Assembly (NCBI RefSeq): GCF_932276165.1
Contig: NC_064000.1
Coordinates: 1,488,001-1,552,000, forward strand
Length of the DNA: 64,000 bases
Source of the DNA: Plutella xylostella
Lineage: Eukaryota; Arthropoda; Insecta; Lepidoptera; Plutellidae
Direction of reading: 5' to 3'
Below, in pieces: positions 32,060 to 46,400 of this stretch (within the stretch, counting starts at the first letter, position 1; each line of letters begins with the position of its first letter). The position numbers were made by a program, and so were the translations under genes. The notes beneath the pieces are model-generated. The model worked only from the letters and a program-made list of their open reading frames with translations. It had not been told where the DNA came from and ran no database searches.

Positions 32060-32645
32060 TTATCGACCCACTGTGCAAACTTACATGTGTGTGTCTACTT
32101 GCTCTGTGAAGAGCACTGAAAACCCAAATTTGGCGCGGCACGTCACCTGTAGAAGACCCTTTAATTTATCTTTAGTGATGTCCTCTTCGTCGTATCCGAC
32201 AACAGCGACTCTTGCTACACTCTGTTATGTGCTCTTATGTGGCTGGCAAGTCCGAACTTCGTCTTGAACACCCTGTCACACTGAGCACAGTAGAGCTGTC
32301 CCATCCTGTTGTATGTATAGTTGTAGGAGGGCTTAGGGCGTGTCTTCCGAGAGTGGCGTTTCACGTCAAGGGCTTGAAGTCGAGACTTTTCAAAATTTAA
32401 GCGTCACCTCGTTGCTTGTGGCATATCACCGGACAGTTGGGAGGAACTAGCTGAGATGAGGCCAGAGTGGCGTAACTCTGTCCACAAAGGCTTAGAAAAT
32501 TTTGAAAAATCTTTAGTAGAATGTGAGTGACCATAGTGCGAGTGTCCCCGTCGTGACGGCCTCGTCGGTAATAGTCGGTGAGTAGTCGCGGCGGTGCAAA
32601 TTGCATTATCGGACGATTTCCAAGTGGAAGCCTTCACAGGGCTAG
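32060..32645 (-). pseudogene. Fragment ending in a C2H2 zinc finger, probably LINE-derived
   Basis: On the minus strand, near 32310-32210, the frame reads MGQLYCAQCDRVFKTKFG then LASHIRAH and stops soon after. That is a single C-X2-C-X12-H-X3-H finger. Upstream sequence (to about 32640) is out of frame and broken. Some insect LINEs end with such a finger, so this is probably a decayed LINE 3' end; a gene fragment is possible. Confidence 0.35.
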
Positions 32646-32781
32646 ACCTAGACCCAGGGGGTCACTCTATAATGACGCAAAAATAATGTTAAATTAACGC
32701 TGTTGCGCGAGCCACGACTCTATCTCGTTGTATTAAACGTGCCGATTTCACGAATGGTTTCTTTCGTTAGTTTTCGTCAAT

Positions 32782-33043
32782 ATACAGGGTGTTGCAAAAA
32801 GGGTATACAAAAAGCCGAAACCTAGATATGTAGCATGTTATATCTAAGCCCGAAAATTAAATCAGAATTTCAAAATTCGTGAAAAAAATATAACATTTTC
32901 CATATGGAGAATAACGAACCTTTTTACTATGGAGAATGTAGTTTCACGAATTTTGAAATTCTGATTTCATTATCGGACTTAGATATAACATGCTGCACAT
33001 ATAGGTTTCGGCTTAGTATACCCTTTTAGCAACATCCTGTATA
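32782..33043. mobile_element. Palindromic MITE (TATACAGGGTGTTGC ends)
   Basis: The left arm TATACAGGGTGTTGC...GGGTATAC and the right arm GTATACCC...GCAACATCCTGTATA, with GAATTTCAAAATTCGTGAA / TTCACGAATTTTGAAATTC further in, make almost the whole unit a hairpin. A truncated relative is at 51130-51335. Confidence 0.85.
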
Positions 33044-33767
33044 GCAACCATCCTGGAGGGTTACTCTGGCTGTCATTTTATCGGTACATATTTTAATGCA
33101 ACAGTTTTTCAGTAGGTGCAGTTAAAAGGTAATAAAAGACAGCTTTAATAAAATAAACATTCATTTTATTATCCAATGCCGTAAGTTCAGTTACCTGCAC
33201 AAAATCATGACTCGTCTTAGTGACATTGCTAGTGAGTGGGAATCAGGTTTCCTTTTAGCCCACTGTACATTATAGAAGTAAAACGACATAAAACATACAC
33301 ACTAAAATCACAGATATTTCCCTATATTTCATTCATTACTTAAGTCTAAACTACCTACAGCTATATAGGGATTGGGGATTACATAAAATAAACTTAAAAA
33401 AAAAACAGTTCGCCTAACAAGTTATGTACGTATACCTACCAATCTGTATAAATAAATAAATACAATTTGGATTTGGTAAACTTGCTAAAAAAAAGTATTA
33501 CTTACAGAATGTATGGCACAAAATATGTATCTTACCGTTAAAAACTGCTAGATACGTTAATAAAAAAGAAACTTACTTGGTCAATCAAAATTCGTAGGGT
33601 TGGTTATTAATAATTTTTTCTAAAACCATCACATCACAATAAACGACAATATGTCGTATATATTTACGTAAACTAAGTATTTTAGTACCTACTTAAGTAT
33701 ATATCTTGTACCTAATCAAACATTTAACAGCTACCTACTTAATAAATCTATATAACCTAATTTACCA

Positions 33768-34437
33768 TCAAATAACAATTTCATCCCTATTAATCTCCCT
33801 AACCGTGGACTTGTAGATCTCATTCTCAGACTTCAGCCCCTCCTTCCCCCTGTAGTAGGGAAACTCATTATGAGTCGGCAAGTAGTAAATGCCTGGCTTC
33901 CTGAAATCCGTCTCTGACCCTAAGTAATTAGTCTGGGAATTGTTATAACAGTTCGCGAACCTAGCTTCCTGGACCGAGTCACATTGCACTCCTATAAACT
34001 TCTTCGCGTGCTCCAAAGCTTGCCACCAATACAACACAGACCTTAAATGACTACAAACAACTAGACAGGGAACATACGGAATATCGCCTGGTTGGAATTC
34101 TCCGCCGTTGGCATAGAAGTCGACATGTCCTATAGGTTCCGCCATACCGAATCCATCTATATTAGTATGTAAGACATCCACTCTTTGCCCGTCTGACGCG
34201 TCAAGTCTCATGTTTGGCGGTAGAGACCTGAAACAGGGTCCAGCCGGGTCTAACCCGGTTACCCTGGAGGGTTTCTGCCCAGTGACGGAGTAGAAGTGCT
34301 TGGCCGCGTAGCCGACGATGTGGGCTCCGAGGCTGAGCCCCACCAGCTCCAGGTTGTCAGCTGTGAGTCCCTGCTGAGTCAGCTTGACGAGAAGTTCGCC
34401 GAGCTTCTTGCCGATGGAGCGCGAGAGACGGACGGAC
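33768..34437 (-). CDS. Lipase coding exon 4 (catalytic domain)
   Basis: The acceptor TTCTCCAG|G precedes it; the stop TGA is at 33768-33770. It encodes residues 143-364 (plus one base of 142), including the whole Ser-Asp-His triad. Several Cys residues (210, 266, 270 and later) are likely disulfide partners. The C-terminus (YYRGKEGLKSENEIYKS onward) is charged. Confidence 0.93.
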
Positions 34438-37400
34438 CTGGAGAAGAATAGGTGGTTTAGTGACAGGTGGAGGAAAAGGCTAAAGGATTAATAATTAAGG
34501 TGTACCTATTATTGTTCAAACAAATCGGTAGTTCTGAAGATGCAACGAATGCACTTTCGTACCTTGTCAAACTAACGAACCGCCTTTTAATTTTTCAAAG
34601 ATTGACAAATGGTTAGTTTGACAAAGCACATAAGTTTAAGGATTGAACGGTTGTATGTATGTAGAGCCTCAGGACGCTAACTTTGCAACGGGTTGGTAAA
34701 AGATGAATGAAGAAGAATAAGACGTACCACGTCATAGTGTGACAAATTACAAGATTAATAAAATTATAGTCATCATTAAAAATATGGTCTAGGAATTTGT
34801 TTCGATTGCAAGTTACAACTTTGTCAAACTCAATATATTAGAAATTTCCGGGAAACTATCAGTTTTGATAAAACGATATCCAAAACATTAAATGAATTGA
34901 CACGCAATGTACAATTTACCACATTGGGTCAGTTAATTATGTTTATAATTTCAATTTAATTGGAACGTGTTTACTGGATGGCTATTATGATTTATTATTC
35001 AAACAATTTAGTTTCATTTATCAATCAAATAGTACTTACACTTGGCCGAGCAAACATCATAAATCAAAGCCTTGTTTACTACAAAATAAACAATACATTA
35101 TTGTCACTAATAAATAACTAATAATCGTAAATATAGAAAATAAACTGTACAAAATGATTTTAAACATAATAGTGTTGGCTCGTAAACTAACAATGATGAC
35201 TTGAACCTACTTATTTACTAAACATGCTTGCTGATCAATTTGATTTGTTAAGAGGTGAAGCATACTGCGTATAAATTCATGATTATATTCTTTTATTTTT
35301 AACTAAGTTGTTCTCCAAAAGTTTCAGGACAGAAATTGTGGTAGAGTATAATGTCACCGTAACAGGAATATTAATGTTCCTGAAATTGACATACACTCAC
35401 GGGCAATAAAAATGTTCCACTCACAAAATGTCGACACCAAATAACCCCGATTTTTTCAAACATTTAATTAAAAATTTCATCAAAATGTTACCGTTTTTAG
35501 TCGGTAATATGCTGATGCTCTGTTAAATGTACTTCAATGTTGCAGAAGGCATGATTAAGCTAGCCTTCTCCGTTTAGGAGTAATTTTGTGTTTTTCTCAG
35601 TGGAACCTTTTCATTGTCCGTGAGTGTACAAAAAACAACAGCCGAAATCTTATACAAATTGTACTTGAACTAAAGAGTAGGCTCTCATAGTAAACTTTGA
35701 AAACACAAACCTAGAACCTGTAGGGTTACTTTAGCTTAAAGATAAACCAACGATGCAATCAATACGTTTCATGCAACGAGATACAGTCGTGGTTAACGCC
35801 GCAACACTGCGAACTCTCCAAAGCTTAGTTTTTCGTTTGTATGTAAATCTCATCTGTTTTTTCTATATACGTTCATGGTTCTAGGTATGTACTAAACGGA
35901 CCTTCAGTATACAACCTAGGTTAACTAAAATAGACAATTGGTTATTCCAGTAAAATAGCCACGTTAATAAACAAGCGATTTGCCACCCCATAAATGTAAT
36001 ATAACGATTATTCATACGATTCTGCGATCATAAACTGTGTTTGCGTATTGCCTATTGTCCCGACAAGGTTTTATTTTATATGGCTTTAGTATTTTAAGGT
36101 GCAAATTGGTAGCGGACGCTGCGGACGACGAGGTTGCAGGAGACGACACGTTTCGTGACGTCATTTCTTTGGGGTTACCACCGCTGAACATTACCAATAG
36201 ACAATCCTTAAGCATCATCGCTTAACTGTCAAATCTGACGTTACTTGTATGGATGTGATAGATGTTTGACATATAAGCGATGCCGCTCAAATATTGTTGA
36301 TTCCTAATGTGTCGGTGGTGGTACATTAGCAGGTTCCTATGTGTTTTATGGGCATCATTTGACGGCTAACGACTTCGACATAATATTTTATAGACATACA
36401 TTCTCTTCATCATATAGCAAGCCTCTTTCAAAGCTCGCCACTGGAATCGATCTAAGCTTTAGCATCTTATCATTACCAGCCTCCTTTCGCAAATCGTCAC
36501 CCCATGTAGTCGGAGGACGGCCTACACTACGTTTGCCTAGGAATACATACAACCAGTAACTGTAGTCGTTTGCAGTGCTGCAACCTCATGTCGATCGTCT
36601 GCTGCCAGATTGTACCTTTAGTCGTTTAGAGTTACCGTGTCAATAAATATGTGTTTTTACATAATTAAACCCTAATCTAATGTGCATATTCATAATATAT
36701 TGGATCATAATTGCCTACTATGCCTACATCATTATAATATGGTAGGTATTGTCAATATACTAGTTTCTGGTTTGTAAAATTAATATTTATTGATGATGCT
36801 TTATGTTTAAGGAAGACATTTATTAATTAAGTTATCTTCTGTTTATTATATATTTTATATCAGCGTAAGCGCTATCAATCATAATTATATGAGATGATCA
36901 TACTAATTTTATTTAAGGACATAAAGATTTTATCCATCTTAGTGTCTGTAAATAATGCAATATAGTTACTATGCATGTTGGTAAAGAATAGACTCTAGGG
37001 ATCAGAGGCTATAGGGCTACATAATTATCATCTTTCGCCCCAGGGACCATTATTATTCTTATTTCGTGTCTAGAAAATATATTTTATATCAGTACTCAGA
37101 ATAACTTTGCTTCTCGTCATTTACAACGACCGAACGTTATGAGATTGTCAGCATTCAGCGACCGGCATAGTACGATAAGTTGAATGAAATTTTGTAAAAA
37201 GTCTGCATGCCGAGATCTCTAAGCACTAAGTACCTACACTATTTTGAGAAAGTTGGCATAGTGCGATAATTAGTATCAAATTTTATATTAGTAGACATTT
37301 TGCAAAAGAATTTTACACACATACAGCATAAATAACTACCAAATTGTAAATACTGATGTAGTAAGGGATTTAGGCGTTATCCTAGACCATAAACTTACTT

Positions 37401-40400
37401 TCAGCAATCATATTGAAACAATAACATCCAAAGCTTTTAAAAACCTCGGGTTTGTGTTGAGAGTGAGCAAACCTTTTCAAAGCCGTAAGTGTGTTATCAG
37501 TCTTTATTGCGCTTATGTTAGGAGTATTTTGGAATACTGCAGTTCAATATGAAATCCCTCTTACCTCATATATAAAAACATGCTAGAACGCCTTCAGCGT
37601 AAGTTCCTCCACCATATGAATTATAGATTCCGGGCAAGCCTCTTCTCTCCTTTAGAAATGATGACCCTGGAGAAACGCCGTCAGCTGTTGGACATGCTTC
37701 TGCTCTACGATATTTGTCATGGGAGTATAGACTGTCCGACTCTTATAACCAAAACTCTAGCCTTGCGTACTCCTACCACTCGCACTCGCCATACTCCCCT
37801 GTTTTACACTGCGTCAGTTCACACAGATTATGCACAAAATTCTATCAGCTGTCGTTTGCCCAGAATGTTTAATAATAATTTCCGTGAACTCGACATATTT
37901 CATTCATCTAAGCCATCGTTTAAGAAATCTATAATGTCCTGTCTCCGTTCCTAAATAAATAAAACTCCCAAAGACATGCTCAAACACACACACACACTCA
38001 TACAGACACACACACAGACACACCCAAACACACACGTACCACTTACATACTAATACACCACACAACATACATAAAAATGGATATACTTAAGCCTTTTCCA
38101 TTTTCCACTCCTTTTTCATAATGTTCCAGTATAAAGTTTAATTGCTATTATTTTATTAATATTGTTATTTTTTGAACTCAGTAACTACCCGAGTATTTGT
38201 TTCTTTGCTTACTTATATACTTACTTACAACTTACTTTATAACATGTTATTATGTAATACTTGCTTAGTAATATAATATGTTGTCGTTAAATGTTAAAAA
38301 AACGTAATAATAATCCTTAAATGGCCTATGTTAAGTTAAATTATGTTGGTTAATAAGTAATAATGTTGAGCTGTGGATTACTGTAAATAAATAAATAAAA
38401 ATAAAATAAATAAAAAATAAAATTTTGCAGAAAGTCGGCATTCAGCTACTAGATCCTAGTCACCTCCTATCTGCTGACTATACCACTTTTTTACAAAGAT
38501 ATATTTGGCATATTTTAAGGCCTCCTTACGGGTTGGACACGTATCTCTGTTGCTGACTTTACTCACACGGGGCAGATGTGTGTCTCTATTGCTGACTGTA
38601 GTTGACTGTACTCACACGGGGTACATGTGTATTCTATTGCTGACTGTACTCACACGGGGTAGATGTGCGTGAGGAAGTTGAAGGTCTCGGAGACCAGCAC
38701 GTTGTACCCGCGGCGGCTGTAGGAGCTGGCCACGGCCTGGCTGTGCGGGAACACTGAGGAGTCGAAGAACCCCACCGCGTAGAGGACGGTCTTCTTGCGC
38801 TTGAAGTCTGGAAGAGGGAGAGAGGTGAACAGCTGTCATAAGTATAAATACAATACAACATGGTCATTGGTCCAAAAAACATAGAAATACAGAAAATAAT
38901 ACTTAAAAAGAAAAACAGTACAAAAAAGGCAGCCTTAAATTCCCTAGAAGTTAAAACGAAAGGGATAAGAAAGGAGTTAGGTTCTTGGGGATATAGGCAC
39001 AATCTTGGTTCCTTTTGAGTAAGCCAGGTGCTGGTACAAAGACCCCCACAGAGAAAAGAATAGAGAGGTTTATACAAACCTAGACATGATGATTTATTTT
39101 GTACATCTGCGACCGAATAAAATATACTTAGAGATCTCAATTATTGTACTGAACATCTGTTATTTTTGCCTATCTTTACAAAGATTATTGTTTTTGATCT
39201 TGATTTTAGGCTCACTTTACTCGTAAACCGTAATTAATCTTAATGCTTTTTAACGAAGCTTAGTAGAAATATTTCAATAGATTCTTAATTTGTCGTTAAA
39301 TGAAATAGACCGGATTTAATTGATTCGTTAAGGACTAATGGAACACATAATGAGAGCAGTTAATTGCAGAAATTCTACTTACTGTATTACTTATATTCTA
39401 TTTTAATGTTCTTTTAATAGTGCGTGAATGAGTTTTTTTTTACTGAGCGTGATACTTATGGTCTTGCTGCTTATCCCTAAATGGAACTTAACTACCTACA
39501 TTAAATTTCTTTGTAACGACTATTATAGTGATGAGATGATCGTGTGTGGTATTTCGATTGATGGCAACCTGGTTCCAATAAAGACTAAGTACTAAAATTT
39601 ACAAAATTAATTAGAAATTCCTCAATTGACCAAAATTATTTTGTAAAAATTAAAATTGGTTGTTAGGTCAGTACATGATCATAAACAAGTACTTATAACA
39701 ACTTATCTACTTCAGAATAAACTAATGTCTCATATGAATAAAGCGGAATCGTGAGTCTTGCATTTAATTAAATACAATTAGGTATTTATACTTTAACATG
39801 ACTGTATATTTAATCGTTTTACCTAAGTATAAAGTAAAGATCCTACCCACTATGTAACAGATGTTGATCATGACCTAGTGCTCAGCCGACATAATAATAC
39901 ATAATAATAATTAAAAATCTAGTTCTAAGTGGATAGGTAGCTAGGTACTATCAGGAAATCGTGGCCTAATGTAAGGCTTAGAATTAGAACAGCTTGAATC
40001 CTACCCACGGGTTCACTACAAACACAACGCACAGTGGATATCGCTATATTCGTAGAGAAATCGTTTTAACATTTTCAGGTGTTTGAATATAGGTATATTG
40101 TAGAGATGTCCGACAACTTTTACTTTGCAGGGGGAAAAATTGACAGATTGCTAACACTGAAAAAAGTTTATGATCTACTATTATGAATATAATAAGGAGT
40201 AGTCAAAGGAATAAAATAATCTGCCATCTTTTACTATTTTCAAATTTAGTGTTGTCCAATTCTTGAGCTTTCTTGAGGTTCCGATGATACTGGGGGTCTA
40301 TTACATATTAGTGAACGAAATACGATTACGACATATAATTTTTTTAGGAGAGCTCATGTTGCATGTACCTAATCTGTATACGATGCAAAAAGCTCAACAT

Positions 40401-43400
40401 TTTTAGCGTAAACTCTTCACAACTTCGTATTTCGTCAATCAAGAGTAGCCCCCTGCATTTCCGGTAGGGCTAATACTATTTAGCTAGTCCACGTTTATCC
40501 GGGGTTTACCCCATTAAGCATAAGTAAGTAAATAAATGCCACTGTGGAGATTCTATCGGCTGTGGACTTAGATTAACAATATACGAAGCAGATTGTGTGT
40601 CACATACAAAAAAAAAAAAAAGTGTCCGCATTTTGTTTACATCCGTTCTAAGAATCCTGTTTAAATCCGTTTTAACAATGACAACAATTGTCAAATCAAA
40701 TCAAATCAAAAATTTCTTTATTAAGTAAATAGTCTTAATCTATATTAAAGTACATCCCTTTTAGGTTCGCAGAACCTGTATTAGGGATGAACGCTCTTTC
40801 CCAATAAGTTTATAAACTAATCTACTTAACAAATCAATTTAATCCCTACTTACTTAATTAATTAAATACTTACTTAAAAACTGTCAGAAAAAAGTTATTG
40901 TACCAATGAATAACCTTCTAATCAAACTAAGTCAAATTAAGAGCTCAGTGGTGGATGCGGATTGTTATTTGTCGAGCACTGACACTCCATCTTGTTGGTA
41001 CATTGTTAATCTAAGGCCGTGGACGTGCCTCGACTGCGATACAGTTTTTATCTCTCATTGCGATTCCGAATCACTACTTTCATGAGTCAGTTATTGTGAT
41101 TTCTGTGGCTTTGATGTTATTTTATTTAGCGTTTGTATTCTTACCTGTAATATACGTATACAAGGTGTGGTTATGTGGTATAAATGAATGGTTTTGTTCT
41201 TAATCCAAAATAGAGGAACACGAATAGTCATAATTAATGAAAAAGGTTTTGTTTACTTTGCTGTACGTTCGATCCAACGTATTTGTAGTAGGTATCTATA
41301 GAGCTTCCACTATGTTATTGCATTTTTTACGTTTCCTTATGTCTGGTACGTAAAGTTGGTTTTCCTTTGCAGTCATCAAATATGTAAGGGATTTCGAATG
41401 TCAAAAAACCAATAATATAATGGACAGAGTATAGTTGCGAGCTCAGTCGTCTGCTCGCTTCTCACTAAAAGGGTTCACATCCTGACCGTGACATGTATAC
41501 CTAATGAGATTAAGTACTTTATTTGAATTTATGTACAATCTCTATCATCGCTCTTACGGTTAAGGAAAACATGGTGAATAAACCTGCACATTTAGAGTTT
41601 TTAAAGTCTTAGAACATATTATGTTTTTCTGAATGCCCAGCCAATGAGTCACACACTTTCGACTCACTATACCATTTTTGCAACACCCTGTAAATATAAC
41701 TTAGAGGAGGCAAATCCAACAGTTACTCCGTATACTCTGCCAATCTGCCATGCAAATATCGGACATACTTGCTTCTCACATATTGAATTCCGAGGGGGTC
41801 AGATATCTGCGTTACAATCCGTACTATTGGGCGCTACATCCGGGCGTGGGTGCGCGGTCGCCGCCTCGTCCCGTTATCTACGCACGGCTGGCGGGATGAC
41901 GCGGGCGCACTGAACGGGTCGCGCCCGGATACTGAAAAAAATATTTTACGCCGCTGCAGGCTGTGGGTGCCGTTTCATAATGGCCTATACCCACCTACAT
42001 AATATAGGTATATAATGTATTCGCGATATCCGGACCGGCTACCTATTTACTATACTGACGTACTTTTATTTAAACTCTTATCATACTATGTTATGCATTT
42101 ATATTGTACCTATTGTATTATTTATCGTTTATTAATAAACTTAGTATTATGCGTCTTATTATTTATAAATATAAATATTTTACTTAATGTACCTACTTAC
42201 TTATATCTACTTATACACCTACCTAGCTTACTCAAATATACACACATTCCACACATACACACATACACACAACACAACACAACCCATCCTAGTTAATATA
42301 CCTCGCGTTCGTGACTGAGGTCACAACACTAAGAGCCAGCTGAAAACCAGCGCTGTGGCCTCTCTGGCCATAGCACACGCTGAGCTGGTGCCTTTTTGAC
42401 GCTCTGGACAGCAACCTTGTTTGTTTATATTGTATTATTTTGTGTTTTTTCATATATATTTTTTGTAGTATTCTTTTGTTCTTTTTGTTTCTGTTTTTAT
42501 TGTTCAGTGCGTCAAATAAATGTTTCTTTCTTTCTTTCTTTCTTTCTACTATATCCAAAGATTGTTTGGCAGAAATTGCTTCAAGCAATAAGTCCGCCTT
42601 TTTTACTGTTCTAGTTCATGAGCTATTTTTCTTTTGGTCCAAATAAAAGAAGGTGTTTCCTACTAACATTGTAAAGGCGAAAGTTTGTTTACATACAAGT
42701 ACATGTGTGTGTGTATGTGTATGTTTGTTACTTGTTCACGTGAAAACGGCTGAACCGAAATTTTGTAAGTATGGAGTTAGCTGACACCCTTGATTAACAT
42801 ATAGTTAGGCTACGTTTTATCGCGTAATTCCCACGGGAAAACTTTTTAAGGCGAAGCAAAGCTCGCGGGATCAGCTAGTAAATAAATAAGTACTTAAAGA
42901 GCTCACCAACAAACTTATCCTTGGCCAGCATCTTAGCCGCGGCCAGCACGGGCATGGCGCGCCGCACGGGCGGGCCCGAGGGAGACGCCCTGTGGGACAC
43001 CACCTGCAGCTGCTGCAGCATCCGGGGGGATATTGAGGCGTTCTATGCGGTACCGACTTTGATGGTGATGATAAACTCATGATGAAGTACTAGCTGTTGT
43101 CGCGAGCTTCGCTTCTCTTTAAAAAGTTTTGTCGAAGGAATCTCAGCTAACTCCATACCAAATTTAGTTAATTTCGGTTCAGCCGTTTTGACGTGAAAAA
43201 GTACTACTACTCACTCTTATACTCACAAACTTTCGCATTTATAATACCTATTACTTAGTAGGAAGTTGCATTTTTGCAAATAATGAGTAGGTATTCTACT
43301 TATAATGAAGTAAAGAACGTATTAAATGAAATCCGTTTTGTGTTTTAATAAATAAATAAATAAAGAACTCACCAACAAACTTATCCTTGGCCAGCATCTT

Positions 43401-46400
43401 AGCCGCGGCCAGCACGGGCATGGCGCGCCGCACGGGCGGGCCCGAGGGAGACGCCCTGTGGGACACCACCTGCAGCTGCCGCAGCATCCGGGGTGATATT
43501 GAGGCGTTCTATGTGGTACCGACTTTGATGATGATGATGATGAACTCATTATGAAGTACTACCTGTTCGTGCGTGTTTCGCTTATCCTTAAAAAGTATTC
43601 CCGAGGGAATCTCAGCTAACTCCATACCAAATTTCGTTAAAATCAGTTCAGCTGGTTTTGACGTGAATAAGTAATAACACCTACTACTCACAAACTTTTG
43701 TATTTATAATACCTATTAGTAGGAAGTAGTGTTTTTTGCAAATAAACAGTAGGTGTTGTACTAATCATGAAGTAAAGTACTCACCAACAAACTTATCCTT
43801 GGCCAGCATCTTAGCCGCGGCCAGCACGGGCATGGCGCGCCGCACGGGCGGGCCCGAGGGAGACGTCCTGTGGGACACCACCTGCAGCTGCTGCAGCATC
43901 CGGGGTGATAATGAGGCGCTCAATGTGGTACCGACTTTGATGATGATGATGATGAACTCATTATGAAGTACTAGCTGTTCCCGCGAGCCCGCAAGCTTCG
44001 CTTCTCCTTAAAAAGTTTTCCCGTGGGAATTTCAGCTAACTCCATACCAAATTTCGTTAAAATCTGTTCAGCCGTTTTGACGTGAAGAAGTAACAAACAT
44101 ACACATATATATTGTATATACACACATACTCACAAACTTTCGCATTTATAATAACTATTATTAGGAAGTAGGTTTTTTTGCAAATAAAGAGTAGCTATTG
44201 ACATTGTACGTTTATACTAAACGTATTATACTAAATTATGATCAATTAAAGTGCTCACCAAAAAACTTATCCTTGGCCAGCATCTTAGCGGCGGCCAGCA
44301 CGGGCATGGCGCGCCGCACGGGCGGGCCCGAGGGAGACGCCCTGTGGGACACCACCTGCAGCTGCTGCAGCATCCGGGGTGATATTGAGGCGTTCTATGT
44401 GGTGCCGACTTTGATGATGATGATAAACTCATTATGAAGTACTAGATGTTGTCGCGAGCTTCGCTTCTCCTTAAAAAGTTTTGTCGAAGGAATCTCAGCT
44501 AACTCCATACCAAATTTCGATAAAATCGGTTCCGCCGTTAGGACGTGAAAAAGTAACAAATATTTACACACACATACTGACAAACTTTCGCATTTATAAT
44601 AAGTACCTACTAGCTGTTCCCGCGAGCTTCGCTTCGCCTTTAAAACCTTTCCCGTGGTAATTCTGGGATAAAAAGTAACCTATGTTCTTTCTCAGGGTCT
44701 AGACCATATCGACGGTGGAAAGGCAAAATGGTTTAAGCGCCATGACATAAAATGTTCACCAGAGCGATTTAAAGTTTGAAATTTTCGAAAAAAAATCATA
44801 TCTCTGTAATTATTCTAGCTATGGCTTTGAAAATTAAAATACGTTAAATTGAAATAGTTTTCTTTGTTATTCTGTATATAAAATGAATGTACATATTCTA
44901 TTTACTGAAATAAGGGACATAAGACATAGGCATCTGAAATCTCAGTCAGGTAAAATTGGCTTAAACGACATTAACATTTTAATTAAATACAAGTAAAAAC
45001 AATTTAAACACCAAGGAGATTTAACCATCACACCAGGATAATGTTTTATAATAATTTATGTTACTTTAAACATTCCATAAGAATGAATTAACCGCCAGAC
45101 TAAGGCAATTTATATCTAAGATGAATGACTTAAAGAATAAATGAACTTATAATTGGACCTCAGAACTCGAGAACGGTTGAACCGATTTTGGTCTAGAAAC
45201 ATTTGTGGAAGTCCAGGGAAGGTATAAAAGGTAAGAAGGGTAGGCTAGGGTAGGGTAGGGTAAGAAGCGGTACCTGCGGGCCAGCTAGATTGAAAACAAA
45301 AAATTCATAATATCTCACCAAGTCGAGCAAAGAAGCGGCATGGCCGTACCTTTTCTCGAAGCATTATTTTATTATAAACTTTATTAACATATTGTTCACC
45401 GCGAAATCACTTTGAGATTGAGATCCAAGTGATCAGCAGGTTTACTTATTCATTAATTAATAATCATAATCTAACCGACATTTCTTCGTCCGTCTCTATG
45501 CCACCATTCTGTCACCGCCTTTGTCCACCTTCCGTCCTGCCTTCGAGCCAAGTTTCCTGCCGACTCCCATTTCAGTTCCGTGACCTGCATACCGACGTCG
45601 AAGACTTTTGTCTTTTGGTGATTTACCACGCTGGGAATACGGTCTGTAAGCGAAATTCTTAACATGGATCGCTCCATAGCTCTCTGTGCAACTCTGATTC
45701 GGTGCACAGTTTCCTTGGTCAGCGTCCATGTATCGGCACCGTATGTTAGTGTGGGCAAGACACATAAGCAATTATCAATCCATAAGCAGCGTCGCTCGCT
45801 TTAAACTATCTGTCAGATTCATACAAGATACGCTAGATTTGATAAGCAAGCGACGATGCTTTAGGATTGTTAATGGCTAAGTTTTAGTGGTGGTAACCCC
45901 AAAGGACTATCACAATGTGAGTTGGGTCTCACCCGACAGCCGGACCGAGAACCAAATCGACCGACGATTAGTCGAAAATGGAGACACTTCTGGATGTTAG
46001 GAATAAGAGGGTTGCTGATGTCAATAGTGATCACCACTTAGTCGATGGAAAAATGTGCTTGAAGATAGCGGGAGTTTAGGAGCAGGCCACAAGATCTGCC
46101 AAAGGTGTCGTGTAAATAAGCTGCAGGACCCACAAGTTAGAAGAAAACTTAGTATCCAGATCGGCAACAACTGGCATCAAAGACGTGTTGTTAAAAATTT
46201 GCGAAGAAATAATAAGGCACAAGGAACACTTAAAAAATGAATGGATGTCTAAAGAAACATGGGATATGATCAACCATCAAGGAAGACTTAACGTCGAACT
46301 AGACGACCATTCTAAAGAAGCACTTGCGTACGAGTATTTTCTTTGTGAACTTAATATCAAACGAAATTTATAAAAGGACAAACGCTGCTAGGGGTAACCC

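Noticed and set aside
41820..41935. CpG island promoter
   Set aside because: A short GC-rich patch in lipase intron 2 with an inverted GCGCGCCCGGAT-like motif, but no TATA, initiator or adjacent gene.
42907..44396. Exon copies A-D as a set of mutually exclusive exons
   Set aside because: They lack the acceptor and the first codons, and A, B and D have a stop directly upstream in frame. Only C remains open, and its acceptor is weak.
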